Positions 1 to 5,504 of a DNA stretch of 11,400 bases are shown piece after piece. The DNA is taken from positions 1 to 11,400 of the forward strand of contig JAFDTZ010000067.1 in the NCBI GenBank assembly GCA_019594305.1, written 5' to 3'. Each line of letters begins with the position of its first letter. The stretch's first letter is position 1. A program made the translations under genes and the position numbers. The notes beneath the pieces are model-generated. The model had not been told where the DNA came from, did not search any database, and worked only from the letters and a program-made list of their open reading frames with translations. Source of the stretch: Thermoplasmata archaeon. GTDB taxonomy: Archaea; Thermoplasmatota; Thermoplasmata; Halarchaeoplasmatales; Halarchaeoplasmataceae.

Positions 1-1
1 A

Positions 2-85
2 GAAGATGCCGTTATGAAAAGATATATATGCATGAAATGTTATACCGGTGCCACAGGTGTTCTAGATAAAAGAGATTCCACTTAA
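2..85 (+). CDS. C-terminal tail of an unidentified reading frame (partial)
   Basis: An open frame enters from the left edge and stops with TAA at 83-85, giving 27 visible residues with a single C-x2-C pair (ICMKC). A possible internal ATG lies at 14. The pair could be half of a zinc or iron site, and the MKRYICMKC stretch loosely resembles the start of rubredoxin-type knuckles, but no second Cys pair follows and I do not recognise the family. The frame ends 4 bases before the TTG start of the next gene, which would suit an operon. It may also be a chance open frame. Confidence 0.2.
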   Translation, partial: EDAVMKRYICMKCYTGATGVLDKRDST

Positions 86-89
86 GGAC

Positions 90-707
90 TTGTCTTCGCC
101 GTTGACCCAAGAAGATTTATCAGAGAGTAAACTAGCACTGATAATCATAGATATGCAGTACAATATAACCGCCCAGGGACACGGTGTTCTGAAGTATGCT
201 GAAGAGTTAGGAGTGAGAGAGGGATACGACTACTACCATGACCGGATACAAAACCGTATAATCCCAAACATCCGGAAACTATTAAAATACTTAAGAGGAA
301 CTGATATACCGATAATATTTACCAAGATCAGGTCTCATCCTTTTTCCAGTGGAGACACAAAAGCTGATCTTGAAGATCTAGATCGTGAGGGTGTGATACT
401 CGAAGAGATCATGCCCATGAACGACGAGCTCGTTATCACCAAGGACGATCCGGATATGTTCGAGGGGACAGAACTAGACTCCTTGCTCAGGGAAGACGGC
501 ATAAACACCCTCATAATGGCTGGAGTCCTGACGAACGAATGCGTTGAGGCCTCTGTGCTTCAGGCCGTGGAAAACGATTATCGTGTCATCCTGTTGGAAG
601 ATTCAACCGCGGCCTTTTCAGAATCGATACATGAAAAAGCACTAGAACTTATCCGTGATAAAAAAGTTATAATTACATCGACTGAAAATATTTTGAATCT
701 GCTGTAA
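90..707 (+). CDS. Isochorismatase-family cysteine hydrolase
   Basis: This is a cytosolic alpha/beta hydrolase of the isochorismatase/nicotinamidase superfamily, which cleaves amides or vinyl ethers with an Asp-Lys-Cys triad. All three residues are visible: D21 in the IIIDMQ strand, K118 in VITKDDPDMF, and C151 in GVLTNECVEAS, with the characteristic residues before the cysteine. At 205 residues it has the usual single-domain length. The substrate cannot be read from sequence, since nicotinamidase, isochorismatase and N-carbamoyl amidase relatives share this core. The start is uncertain: no ATG exists upstream of the DMQ motif, so TTG at 90 is used, and TTG at 102 is an alternative. No strong Shine-Dalgarno sequence is visible, only AAGGA at 84-88. 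The gene ends tail to tail with the regulator on the opposite strand, 3 bases apart. Confidence 0.9.
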   Translation: MSSPLTQEDLSESKLALIIIDMQYNITAQGHGVLKYAEELGVREGYDYYHDRIQNRIIPNIRKLLKYLRGTDIPIIFTKIRSHPFSSGDTKADLEDLDREGVILEEIMPMNDELVITKDDPDMFEGTELDSLLREDGINTLIMAGVLTNECVEASVLQAVENDYRVILLEDSTAAFSESIHEKALELIRDKKVIITSTENILNLL

Positions 708-710
708 CTA

Positions 711-1700
711 TCAAGAGGTCTTGTAAGAAGAAAGCACCAACCCTTTGACCTGATGGCCTTTGTTATCTTCGACCGGCTCCAAGGACCAGTACACACCCTT
801 CTGATCAGAACCCTCTGAAACGAGTAAATTTCTATCCTTGACCGTTCTCTTTTTTTTCTCTTCTATCACCTGTTCAAATAGCCTCTTGTTTTCACCATTT
901 GGGAAAAGATCGAAGTGATTCATTCCTACGAGTTCCTTCGGGCCATGATCGGTTTGCTCAGCGTAGGCAGAATTCGCATAAAGCAGATGAAAATTCGAGT
1001 CTAGATAGGCCATCATCACATCGGAATGTTTCATCAGGGCTTCCAATATATCATTCTGTTTTCTTTCTGTAGTGATATCAGTTAAGAGCAGAGAGAATCC
1101 TTTATAATTTTCATGATCGAAGTGAAAATAATCCATGGTGATTAGGACGAAAATATGATCTCCGTTCTTCATTTCTAGATCGACATTCTTTTTAACGATC
1201 TCATCATTCGTTAAGACCGCCTGTTCAAGATCATTATATATCTCTGATTTTAACATTTCTGTTATGTTCTTTCCCAGAAGCTCCTCGTCTTTGTAGCCGG
1301 TTATCTCCATTGCTCTTTTATTGAGGAAGATCACATCCTTAGTTTCATCCAGGAGGATCAATCCATCTCGGGTCTGTTCCCTTATCTTTTCGTGCAATTC
1401 CGGGGATTTTGAAACCGTATGGAGTTTGCGTTCTATCTCTTTTAAAAGAGTGTAGTTTTTTTCCAACTTGGGGCTTATAAAATACACATCACCGTATCCT
1501 TCACCGGAGGATACGATCAGATCATACTCCAGCAGTATATCGATGTGGTGTTTTATCGTTCGATAATTGAGTTCAAGTTCATTAGATAATTGATTGAGAT
1601 TATAAGACCTCTCCTTTATACTTTCCAATATCTTGATCCGGTTCTCGCCGCCCTGCTGTCCCAGCATTAGGTAGGACAATTCCTGTTTGAGATTCATCAT
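711..1700 (-). CDS. Winged-helix/PAS/PAS one-component transcriptional regulator
   Basis: The 329-residue protein joins an N-terminal winged-helix DNA-binding domain (about 17-79, recognition helix near NYRTIKHHIDILLEY, wing around GYGDVYF) to two PAS domains. PAS-1 spans about 104-213 and has a typical NKRAMEITGY helix and a GFSLLLTDIT C-terminal strand. PAS-2 spans about 218-327, with NSAYAEQTD. No kinase, receiver or other output domain follows, so the PAS domains probably sense a ligand, redox state or light and act directly on the attached DNA-binding domain. This is inferred from architecture, and the cofactor is not evident. ATG codons lie at 1698-1700 and 1695-1697, and either could be the start. 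A TATA-like TTTATTAA at 1734-1741 gives a short leader. An inverted repeat at 1705-1720 sits at the expected transcription start, suggesting autoregulation. Confidence 0.88.
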   Translation of the reverse strand: MMNLKQELSYLMLGQQGGENRIKILESIKERSYNLNQLSNELELNYRTIKHHIDILLEYDLIVSSGEGYGDVYFISPKLEKNYTLLKEIERKLHTVSKSPELHEKIREQTRDGLILLDETKDVIFLNKRAMEITGYKDEELLGKNITEMLKSEIYNDLEQAVLTNDEIVKKNVDLEMKNGDHIFVLITMDYFHFDHENYKGFSLLLTDITTERKQNDILEALMKHSDVMMAYLDSNFHLLYANSAYAEQTDHGPKELVGMNHFDLFPNGENKRLFEQVIEEKKKRTVKDRNLLVSEGSDQKGVYWSLEPVEDNKGHQVKGLVLSSYKTS

Positions 1701-1704
1701 AAGG

Positions 1705-1720
1705 AATTACCAATGTAATT
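1705..1720. promoter_or_regulatory. Inverted repeat at the start of the PAS regulator (putative operator)
   Basis: The arms AATTAC (1705-1710) and GTAATT (1715-1720) are perfect inverted repeats around a CAAT spacer. The element lies between the regulator's ATG (1700) and its TATA-like box (1734-1741), where transcription on the - strand should begin. A bound protein there would block initiation. The 9-mer CAATGTAAT inside it (1711-1719) recurs at 1880-1888. Its role as an operator is inferred. Confidence 0.4.
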
Positions 1721-1733
1721 ACGGTCACACATG

Positions 1734-1741
1734 TTAATAAA
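1734..1741 (-). promoter_or_regulatory. TATA box of the PAS regulator gene
   Basis: Read on the - strand this is TTTATTAA preceded by a purine-rich CGATAAC that could serve as a BRE. Initiation about 25 bases downstream would fall near 1711, leaving a leader of roughly 10 bases before ATG at 1700. The same TTTATTAA element precedes the surface-protein gene at 9984-9991. The call rests on sequence and spacing only. Confidence 0.5.
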
Positions 1742-1862
1742 GTTATCGATTCCGGACTTGCATTGTGTTGTCTGTAAAAACTTCGTCTATATAAATTCGT
1801 CGTGTTGCCACCTATTTTAGACCTTTTGAGTTGGGTTGTCAATAGATTACCAAAATTTACAA

Positions 1863-1885
1863 ACATTGTAGATGGTTTACAATGT
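1863..1885. repeat. Perfect 8-bp inverted repeat upstream of the small antitoxin-like ORF
   Basis: ACATTGTA (1863-1870) and TACAATGT (1878-1885) are perfect complements separated by 7 bases, ending 3 bases before ATG 1889. The position suits autoregulation by an antitoxin-type DNA-binding protein, although the ORF downstream may be decayed. The right arm overlaps the CAATGTAAT word shared with 1711-1719. Confidence 0.45.
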
Positions 1886-1888
1886 AAT

Positions 1889-2032
1889 ATGGCGATAGCT
1901 GATAAGAGAATCCCGGTTACGGAAGAGACCTTGGAGAAATTAAAGAGAGGAGAGAAGAAGGCAATTTCGTTGATTTCGATGAGGCTGTTTAATGAGTTAT
2001 CGACTACTCATAGAAGAGAAAACTGTGACTGA
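1889..2032 (+). CDS. Small antitoxin-like protein, possibly decayed
   Basis: The 47-residue product starts DKRIPVTEETLEKLKRGE. This resembles the N-terminal strand and first helix of short archaeal antitoxin-type proteins of the VapB/UPF0330 kind, which read roughly K-x-I-x-V-[ST]-x-E-T-x3-L-K. The second half does not look like those families. In the frame reached by one extra base (or loss of two) within the purine run at about 1935-1960, the text instead reads EEGNFVDFDEAV and then stops, which is closer to the expected continuation. The gene may therefore be frameshifted. ATG 1889 is chosen over the in-frame GTG at 1802 because the family-like part begins there. No toxin gene is adjacent. 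The family call is from memory of motif shape only. Confidence 0.4.
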   Translation: MAIADKRIPVTEETLEKLKRGEKKAISLISMRLFNELSTTHRRENCD

Positions 2033-2237
2033 AATTAATTCTCTGAATAAAGCTCATATGCAATAAACCTGTACCTATTCCTAAATCTAATATGGTCGTA
2101 TTTTCATCTATCCGAATTGAATTCTGAATAAAGATTAGCACATCATAGTACCCTTCAAATGGATAGCCCTCACTCGATTCTTCAATGTTTTCATCGTAGC
2201 TCCCGGCCCACCTATCAAATCCTTTTTTATCTAACAT
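2004..2237 (-). pseudogene. Truncated, frameshifted class I SAM-dependent methyltransferase
   Basis: The first 59 residues match the start of a common small methyltransferase family: MLDKKGFDRWAGSYDE, then YPFEGYYDVL, then the SAM-binding motif I at ILDLGIGTGLL (49-59). Immediately after motif I the frame loses its family character (HMSFIQRINF). In the next frame, one base away at about 2062, it reads AYELYSEN (2061-2038), which continues the expected helix, and then stops with TAA at 2035-2037. Relatives are around 200 residues, so about two thirds is missing, including the acidic residue that contacts the SAM ribose. Nothing recognisable of the missing part remains further along. The remnant starts 15 bases after the stop of the RHH gene, so it was probably the second gene of that operon. 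No function is expected. Confidence 0.75.
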
Positions 2238-2252
2238 CTGTATCTAGCTCTT

Positions 2253-2447
2253 TCAATCTTCCCCATGAAGACCCCATTCAATATCCTCTTCCATATCCTT
2301 CTCTATTTTTTCAGCGTGATACTTGCGAACAAGTTGTCGGATCGCATCACGGACTGCTTCGGATCGAGAGGAATACCATCCTTCGTCAACGATATCGTCC
2401 AGTTCGTTTATCAATCTTTGAGTTACCTTTGCGGGTAATGTTTTCAT
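2253..2447 (-). CDS. Ribbon-helix-helix (CopG/Arc-type) transcriptional regulator
   Basis: The 64-residue protein has the RHH layout. A short N-terminal beta strand (TLPAKVTQRLI) is followed by helix A (NELDDIVDEG) and then the turn and helix B of the family (YSSRSEAVRDAIRQLVRKY, about 25-43). The tail is acidic and charged (EKIEKDMEEDIEWG). Such dimers bind operator DNA through the paired strands and often repress their own gene. No toxin follows. The downstream gene is the broken methyltransferase, so this is either a stand-alone regulator or an antitoxin that lost its partner. ATG at 2445-2447 follows a good TATA box (2481-2488) with a leader of about a dozen bases, and an imperfectly centred palindrome lies at 2453-2479. 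Confidence 0.85.
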   Translation of the reverse strand: MKTLPAKVTQRLINELDDIVDEGWYSSRSEAVRDAIRQLVRKYHAEKIEKDMEEDIEWGLHGED

Positions 2448-2452
2448 CTACA

Positions 2453-2479
2453 TATTACGTGATGTATACCATAGTAATA
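2453..2479. promoter_or_regulatory. Inverted repeat in the RHH gene promoter (putative operator)
   Basis: TATTAC (2453-2458) and GTAATA (2474-2479) form inverted arms with 15 bases between them, and the palindrome GTATAC (2464-2469) lies near the centre, offset by half a base. The element covers the expected transcription start and leader of the - strand RHH gene, where RHH repressors often bind. AT-rich DNA makes chance symmetry possible. Confidence 0.3.
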
Positions 2480-2480
2480 C

Positions 2481-2488
2481 CATTTATA
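2481..2488 (-). promoter_or_regulatory. TATA box of the RHH regulator gene
   Basis: On the - strand the sequence reads TATAAATG preceded by AAAAAG, a plausible BRE plus TATA. The spacing predicts initiation near 2460 and a leader of about 13 bases before ATG at 2447. Confidence 0.55.
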
Positions 2489-2602
2489 CTTTTTATTTGG
2501 ATGAATTTTTTACAAAGGTTTGAGTAACGATTTCTGTGTGTGGAGGTATTTATAATGATAACATATATGAACAGATAAAACATGATGCATATTCCAACAA
2601 AC

Positions 2603-2610
2603 CTTAAGTA
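2603..2610 (+). promoter_or_regulatory. TATA box of the CoA-transferase gene
   Basis: CTTAAGTA, preceded by ACAAAC, lies about 36 bases before ATG 2643 and predicts a leader of about 10 bases. It resembles CTTAAATA at 6871-6878. A 10-bp palindrome CCCATATGGG (2624-2633) falls between this box and the start codon. A pyrimidine run with two CCTCCCA-like words precedes it. The remainder of 2448-2642 contains no gene that I can support. Confidence 0.45.
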
Positions 2611-2642
2611 TTCCCTCCCACCTCCCATATGGGGTAACCAAA

Positions 2643-4481
2643 ATGCCGTACGATGTAGACTATGTGGATGTCGAGAAGGCCTTGGGGAAGATAGGTAGAG
2701 GAGAGCGTGTGTTCGTCGGCTCCGGAGCGGCCGAACCTCAGTATCTGGTTAAGAATCTAGCCGAACTGGCCAATCAGTTCTACGATACGGAGATATTTCA
2801 TATACAGACCCTGGGTGTTGCGCCGTATACCGAAGATAAATACAAAGATCGTTTTCGGCATAACGCATTCTTCGTCGACGATAACACCAGAGATGCGGTG
2901 GCAAAGGGTACCGCGGATTACACACCCATCTTCATGAAGGACATACCCAAGTTGTTCAAGAGCGGTAGAGTACCCCTGGATGTTTCGCTGATCCAGGTCT
3001 CACCACCGGACGAACACGGCTGGGTAAGCCTTGGTGTTGCCGTAGATATAATCAAGGCCGCCGTGGAGAATTCAAAGTTGGTGATCGCACAGGTTAATCC
3101 ACATATGCCCCGTGTACACGGAGATACCTTCGTCAACGTTAAGGATATCGATTATCTGGTTTACAAGGAAGAAGAATTATTGGAATTCGAACCCGTTACC
3201 ACCGGGGAAACCGCAAAACAGATCGCAAAGCACGTTTCCACACTGATAGAGAACGGTGCTACTCTGCAGATCGGATACGGGAACATACCTAACGCCATAA
3301 TGGAGTTCCTGGATGAAAAAGAGAACTTAGGTATACATACCGAGATGCTGTCCGAAGATCTGGCGAACCTGATAGAGAAGGGAGTGGTCAATAATCGAAA
3401 AAAAACAATCAATCCCGGTAAAAGCGTTGCATCCTTCCTCATGGGTACCCGTAAACTATACGACTTCGTTGACGACAACCCGGCTATAGAGTTAAGACCC
3501 ACGGACTACACCAACAATCCCTTCACCATCGCACAGAACCGCAAGATGACTGCCATTAACACCGCTCTGCAGGTGGACCTAACCGGACAGGTGTGCGCCG
3601 ATTCACTGGGATACAGCTTCTACAGCGGTATCGGCGGCCATGCGGACTTCATGCGGGGAGCTACCTATGCAGACGACGGTAAATCAATAATCGCTCTTTC
3701 ATCGACAGCGCAGAACGGAGAGATATCCAAGATAGTTAGTCATCTTAACGAAGGCGCCGGAGTGGTTACAACTCGAGGAGATGTACAGTACGTTGTAACA
3801 GAGTACGGGATTGCATACCTACACGGTAAAAACATACGCGAGCGTGCCATGGAGCTCATCAACATCGCACATCCCAAGTTCAGAGAACAGCTACTGAAAG
3901 AAGCAAAAGAACGAAATTTAGTGTTCAAAGACCAGATACTTGTGATCGGCGAGGAAGGCAGATATCCCGAGGAACTGGAGGTTATCAGAGAAATAAACGG
4001 TAAGGAATACCTGTTCAGACCTATGAAGCCTACGGACGAGGAACTTCTCAAGGACCTCTTCTACGCACTTTCGGAAGAGAGCCGATACCGAAGGTTCATG
4101 AGTCCCAGGAAGGATATGCCCCACGAGAGAAGGCAGGATTTCGTCCAGATCAACTATAACAAGGAGATGGCACTGGTAGTCATCGACCCTGAGATTGAGG
4201 GACCGGACCGTATGGTAGCCGAGGCGGATTACCGAATTAAGGAAGGACAAAACGTAGCCGAGGTTTCCATAATGGTCAGGGACGAATATCAAGGGCAGGG
4301 TATCGGTACGGTACTGCTGGAATACCTTACCACCATCGCAAAGAATAGGGGTCTTTACGGGTTCACCGCCGAGGTGCTGGCAGACAACAAGAAGATGCTT
4401 AGGGTATTCGAGAAGATGGGGTATGACATCGACAAGAAGAGGATGTATGGCGAATATGAACTGAGGATGAGATTCGTATAG
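2643..4481 (+). CDS. Acetyl-CoA hydrolase/transferase-family protein fused to a GNAT acetyltransferase
   Basis: Residues 1 to about 440 form the two-lobed family I CoA-transferase related to 4-hydroxybutyrate and acetate CoA-transferases, which move CoA between acids through a glutamyl-CoA intermediate. The likely catalytic glutamate is E234 in IHTEMLSEDL, followed by family landmarks around GGHADFMRGA (331-340) and TEYGIAYLHGK (386-396). Residues about 455-608 form a GNAT N-acetyltransferase with the acetyl-CoA pyrophosphate loop EYQGQGIG (548-555). The fusion is intact over 612 residues and is known in other prokaryotes. Its GNAT part is thought to resemble Pat-type protein lysine acetyltransferases. 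The acyl substrate and acetylation target are not visible here. ATG 2643 lies just downstream of a TATA box, with a GGGGT that could weakly aid ribosome binding. The gene stands alone. Confidence 0.9.
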   Translation: MPYDVDYVDVEKALGKIGRGERVFVGSGAAEPQYLVKNLAELANQFYDTEIFHIQTLGVAPYTEDKYKDRFRHNAFFVDDNTRDAVAKGTADYTPIFMKDIPKLFKSGRVPLDVSLIQVSPPDEHGWVSLGVAVDIIKAAVENSKLVIAQVNPHMPRVHGDTFVNVKDIDYLVYKEEELLEFEPVTTGETAKQIAKHVSTLIENGATLQIGYGNIPNAIMEFLDEKENLGIHTEMLSEDLANLIEKGVVNNRKKTINPGKSVASFLMGTRKLYDFVDDNPAIELRPTDYTNNPFTIAQNRKMTAINTALQVDLTGQVCADSLGYSFYSGIGGHADFMRGATYADDGKSIIALSSTAQNGEISKIVSHLNEGAGVVTTRGDVQYVVTEYGIAYLHGKNIRERAMELINIAHPKFREQLLKEAKERNLVFKDQILVIGEEGRYPEELEVIREINGKEYLFRPMKPTDEELLKDLFYALSEESRYRRFMSPRKDMPHERRQDFVQINYNKEMALVVIDPEIEGPDRMVAEADYRIKEGQNVAEVSIMVRDEYQGQGIGTVLLEYLTTIAKNRGLYGFTAEVLADNKKMLRVFEKMGYDIDKKRMYGEYELRMRFV

Positions 4482-4485
4482 TAAT

Positions 4486-4493
4486 CTTTATTA
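4486..4493 (+). promoter_or_regulatory. TATA box of the sugar-nucleotide operon
   Basis: CTTTATTA begins 5 bases after the CoA-transferase stop. Its centre is about 28 bases before ATG 4518, so transcription would start at or next to the start codon, making the mRNA essentially leaderless. A pyrimidine stretch CTTTTCCCTT at 4507-4516 could also help end transcription of the upstream gene. Confidence 0.5.
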
Positions 4494-4517
4494 CACCATT
4501 ACCGATACTTTTCCCTT

Positions 4518-5504
4518 ATGAAAGCAGTAATACTTTCCGGAGGATTCGGGACGCGGATGAGGCCGTTAACATATACCACGCCTAAACCTCTCCTGCCGAT
4601 AATGAACAAGCCCTTGATACAGCATGTTGTGGATTCGCTACCAGACGAGGTTGATGAAGTTATAATAGCGGCAAACTACAAGATCGAGATGCTAAGGGAG
4701 TACTTCCAGGACATGGAATCTAAAAAGAATATAGTCATAGTTGACGAGCCCGAACCCCTAGGTACAGGGGGAGCCGTCAAGAATGTAGAAGAGTACTTAA
4801 CTGATACTTTTTTCGTAATAAATGCGGATATAATCTCCAGTATCGATTTAGAAGATTACATTGAATTTTACCGTTCGAAGGATGCCGTCGCTGCCATCTC
4901 TGCATGGGAAGTTAAAAATCCGGAAGAATTCGGTATATTCGCTCTTGACGACGATTCCAAGATACTTAAATTTCAAGAAAAACCGGAACCCTGGGAGGCT
5001 TTTTCTAATACTATCAACGCCGGGCACTATATACTCGAACCCGAGGTGCTTGAATTGATACCGGAAGGAAAAAAAGTATCCCTCGAACGTGAGATATTCC
5101 CTAAGCTGATATCCAAAGGATTTTACGGCTTTAACTTCAAGGGGTACTGGGTCGACTGCGGCAGACCTTCGAGCTTTTTGAAGGCTAATAAGATACTTCT
5201 CGACAAGTATTTCCAAGAGCACGGAGTTAAATATGTGCTGGGCGAACGAAGCTATGTGGACGGGGAGCCTGGTGAATACGTGTCTATAGGTATGGACTGT
5301 ACGATTGAGGGATCCGAGATATCCAATTCCATAATATTCGACGGTGTTGAGATAGATAGAGGATGTGTGATAAAGAACAGTATAATCGGATTCGATGTAA
5401 TACTGGAAGAAAATGTAAAGGTGGCCGATACTCTGATATCCGACGATATATACCTTGAAAAAGGCAATGAGTACATAAACAAAAAATTCGGTGAAGAAAA
5501 ATGA
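4518..5504 (+). CDS. Hexose-1-phosphate nucleotidyltransferase (mannose-1-P guanylyltransferase-like)
   Basis: The cytosolic enzyme joins a sugar 1-phosphate to an NTP to make NDP-sugar. The N-terminal Rossmann-like domain carries the signature LSGGFGTRMRPLT (6-18) with TPKPLLP (21-27). Further family sites are GTGGA (82-86), the metal-binding aspartate D104 in INADI, EKP (154-156), NAG (167-169) and D213 in WVDCG. Residues about 250-315 contain left-handed beta-helix turns (SIGMDCTIEGSEISNSIIF and following). At 328 residues it is shorter than archaeal GlmU-like bifunctional enzymes near 400, so mannose-1-phosphate guanylyltransferase or a glucose-1-phosphate nucleotidyltransferase is more likely; the nucleotide preference cannot be read reliably. 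It overlaps the mutase by ATGA, so the two are translated together and probably act in sequence. Confidence 0.88.
   Translation: MKAVILSGGFGTRMRPLTYTTPKPLLPIMNKPLIQHVVDSLPDEVDEVIIAANYKIEMLREYFQDMESKKNIVIVDEPEPLGTGGAVKNVEEYLTDTFFVINADIISSIDLEDYIEFYRSKDAVAAISAWEVKNPEEFGIFALDDDSKILKFQEKPEPWEAFSNTINAGHYILEPEVLELIPEGKKVSLEREIFPKLISKGFYGFNFKGYWVDCGRPSSFLKANKILLDKYFQEHGVKYVLGERSYVDGEPGEYVSIGMDCTIEGSEISNSIIFDGVEIDRGCVIKNSIIGFDVILEENVKVADTLISDDIYLEKGNEYINKKFGEEK
5490..5494 (+). promoter_or_regulatory. Ribosome binding site of the phosphohexomutase gene
   Basis: GGTGA matches the complement of the 16S rRNA 3' end and lies 6 bases before ATG 5501. It fixes the start that overlaps the upstream stop as ATGA and supports translational coupling. 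Confidence 0.6.

Noticed and set aside
1788..1795. TATATAAA as the promoter of the PAS regulator
   Set aside because: It is about 90 bases from ATG 1700, whereas TTTATTAA at 1734-1741 has the normal spacing. It might serve a + strand transcript, but no clear gene begins at the right distance.
1600..1866. 88-codon open frame on the - strand
   Set aside because: It overlaps the PAS regulator start in another frame and runs through its promoter; the product has no recognisable features.
1802..1888. Upstream GTG extension of the antitoxin-like ORF
   Set aside because: The family-like sequence begins at ATG 1889, and the extension crosses the inverted repeat that looks regulatory.
2159..2527. 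122-codon open frame on the + strand
   Set aside because: It lies antisense to the RHH gene and the methyltransferase remnant, and its composition looks like a shadow frame.
1701..2642. Mobile element or insertion sequence in the accessory patch
   Set aside because: There is no transposase or integrase fragment, no matching terminal inverted repeats and no evident target-site duplication.
3918..4292. Antisense open frames within the CoA-transferase, mutase and aRF1 genes
   Set aside because: They are complements of well-supported coding sequence, are low-complexity in places, and have no recognisable domains.
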